From Bacteroidales bacterium (GTDB taxonomy: Bacteria > Bacteroidota > Bacteroidia > Bacteroidales > NBLH01), in contig JALWNR010000174.1 of the NCBI GenBank assembly GCA_027083715.1, positions 1-6,362 on the forward strand: a stretch of 6,362 nt of DNA, given 5' to 3'. Shown one piece after another: positions 5,776-6,362 of the stretch. The notes under the pieces are model-generated. The model was not told the DNA's origin. It was given only the letters and a program-made list of their open reading frames with translations, and searched no databases. Both the position numbers and the translations under genes were made by a program. Numbering within the stretch: the stretch's first letter is position 1; each line of letters begins with the position of its first letter.

Positions 5776-6362
5776 TTATACCATTCTATTTGTATAAATG
5801 TGCTTCATGATTTCTGTACCAATTCCGCAATCAAGACATCGTCCTTGTTTGCAATAATTATTGCTTTGCTGGATAACAGCCTGCGAAAAAAAAGCGTTGG
5901 GTATTTTAATACCGGCACTTTTCCACATTCTTGTAATCTTATTATTTTCTGCTTTTATTTTTTCAAGCCAGCTAACTGCTTTATCTTTAAGTTGCTGATT
6001 ATCTTTTGCCTCACCGTATAAAAACAAAAAAGGAACAATAGTATTGATTAAAATATTGTCCAGAGAACTTTCTCCCAAAGTTTTTTCTTTTGTATCAGAT
6101 AATTTTTCAAAAGTATAATGATTTTCCCAAAAACCATCTGCTTTTATATTGAATAATTTTTTTACCTCTGTAATAGTACCGGCATCAATAATTTTTGAAA
6201 AAAGTGCTGCTGATTGATAGACCAAACGTGCAAACTGAGCAATTCTGATGGTCGGAAAATTTCCCGGGCGTGTTCTTAAAAACTTCCAATTGTATTTTTC
6301 AATAGGTTTTAAACTAAATTTATTGGATAAATGTTTATATTCATTTTTTAGTTGCAAATAAT
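5776..6362 (-). CDS. DUF2851 family protein, C-terminal part (5' end outside the window)
   Basis: About 195 residues of open frame run from the window edge to a TAA at 5776-5778. The text matches the C-terminal half of DUF2851 as I know it: YNWKFLRTRPGNFPTIRIAQFARL near the start of the visible part, a middle SLDNILINTIVPFLFLYG segment, and a C-terminal cysteine group YCKQGRCLDCGIG (C-x4-C-x2-C) just before the end. The complete family protein is around 400 residues or more, so roughly half is missing. The frame stays open through 6362, so the TTG at 6357 is not the true start. DUF2851 has no established function; the cysteines could bind a metal or simply be structural. The protein looks soluble, with no signal peptide or TM segment in the visible part. 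The channel gene follows after 20 bp on the same strand, suggesting one transcript. Confidence 0.88.
   Translation of the reverse strand, partial: YLQLKNEYKHLSNKFSLKPIEKYNWKFLRTRPGNFPTIRIAQFARLVYQSAALFSKIIDAGTITEVKKLFNIKADGFWENHYTFEKLSDTKEKTLGESSLDNILINTIVPFLFLYGEAKDNQQLKDKAVSWLEKIKAENNKITRMWKSAGIKIPNAFFSQAVIQQSNNYCKQGRCLDCGIGTEIMKHIYTNRMV

Noticed and set aside
5707..6021. + strand reading frame of about 104 codons opposite the DUF2851 and channel genes
   Set aside because: It spans two well-supported genes on the other strand and has no recognisable features.
6355..6357. TTG at 6357 as the start of the DUF2851 gene
   Set aside because: The frame remains open to the window edge and the visible part matches only the C-terminal half of the family.

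Overview
This window looks like chromosomal DNA from a low-GC member of the Bacteroidota. Four things point there: a single-chain glycine decarboxylase of Bacteroidota type, a DUF2851 protein (a family I know essentially from this phylum), start regions without clear Shine-Dalgarno sequences, and two sequences upstream of genes that fit the phylum's TAnnTTTG -7 promoter element. I cannot name the genus. There is no rRNA, tRNA, CRISPR array, transposase or phage gene.

Layout. (1) 45-2945, + strand: complete gcvP, the PLP-dependent P-protein of the glycine cleavage system, closed by a strong hairpin terminator at 2967-2996. (2) 3010-3711, - strand: a Crp/Fnr-family regulator, convergent with gcvP. 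It keeps three of the four cysteine positions that hold the FNR iron-sulfur cluster. (3) 3712-3876: an AT-rich divergent promoter region with a -7-like element for each side and a 14-bp palindrome at 3725-3738, a candidate operator. (4) 3877-4738, + strand: two small membrane-protein genes, a DUF4190-like protein followed by an overlapping DUF2752-like protein whose usual Cys-Pro-x-Cys-Gly motif is altered. (5) 4730-5755, - strand: a two-TM potassium-channel-like protein with a cytoplasmic RCK (TrkA-N/TrkA-C) module and an unusual TVGFEE filter. Its 3' end overlaps that of the DUF2752 gene by 9 bp. (6) 5776-6362, - strand: the C-terminal part of a DUF2851 protein, 20 bp upstream of the channel gene and probably co-transcribed with it. 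Its 5' part lies beyond the window.

How the genes relate. gcvP is a metabolic housekeeping gene with its own terminator. The regulator and the DUF4190-DUF2752 pair share one divergent control region, so regulation of the pair by the regulator is the simplest hypothesis; it is inferred from position only. The pair has about 23% G+C in its second gene, against roughly 40% or more in sampled gcvP sequence, and is the part most likely to be accessory. No complete new system is evident. The most unusual items are the regulator's cysteine set, the palindrome, the altered channel filter, and the DUF4190-DUF2752 unit with an internal inverted repeat.
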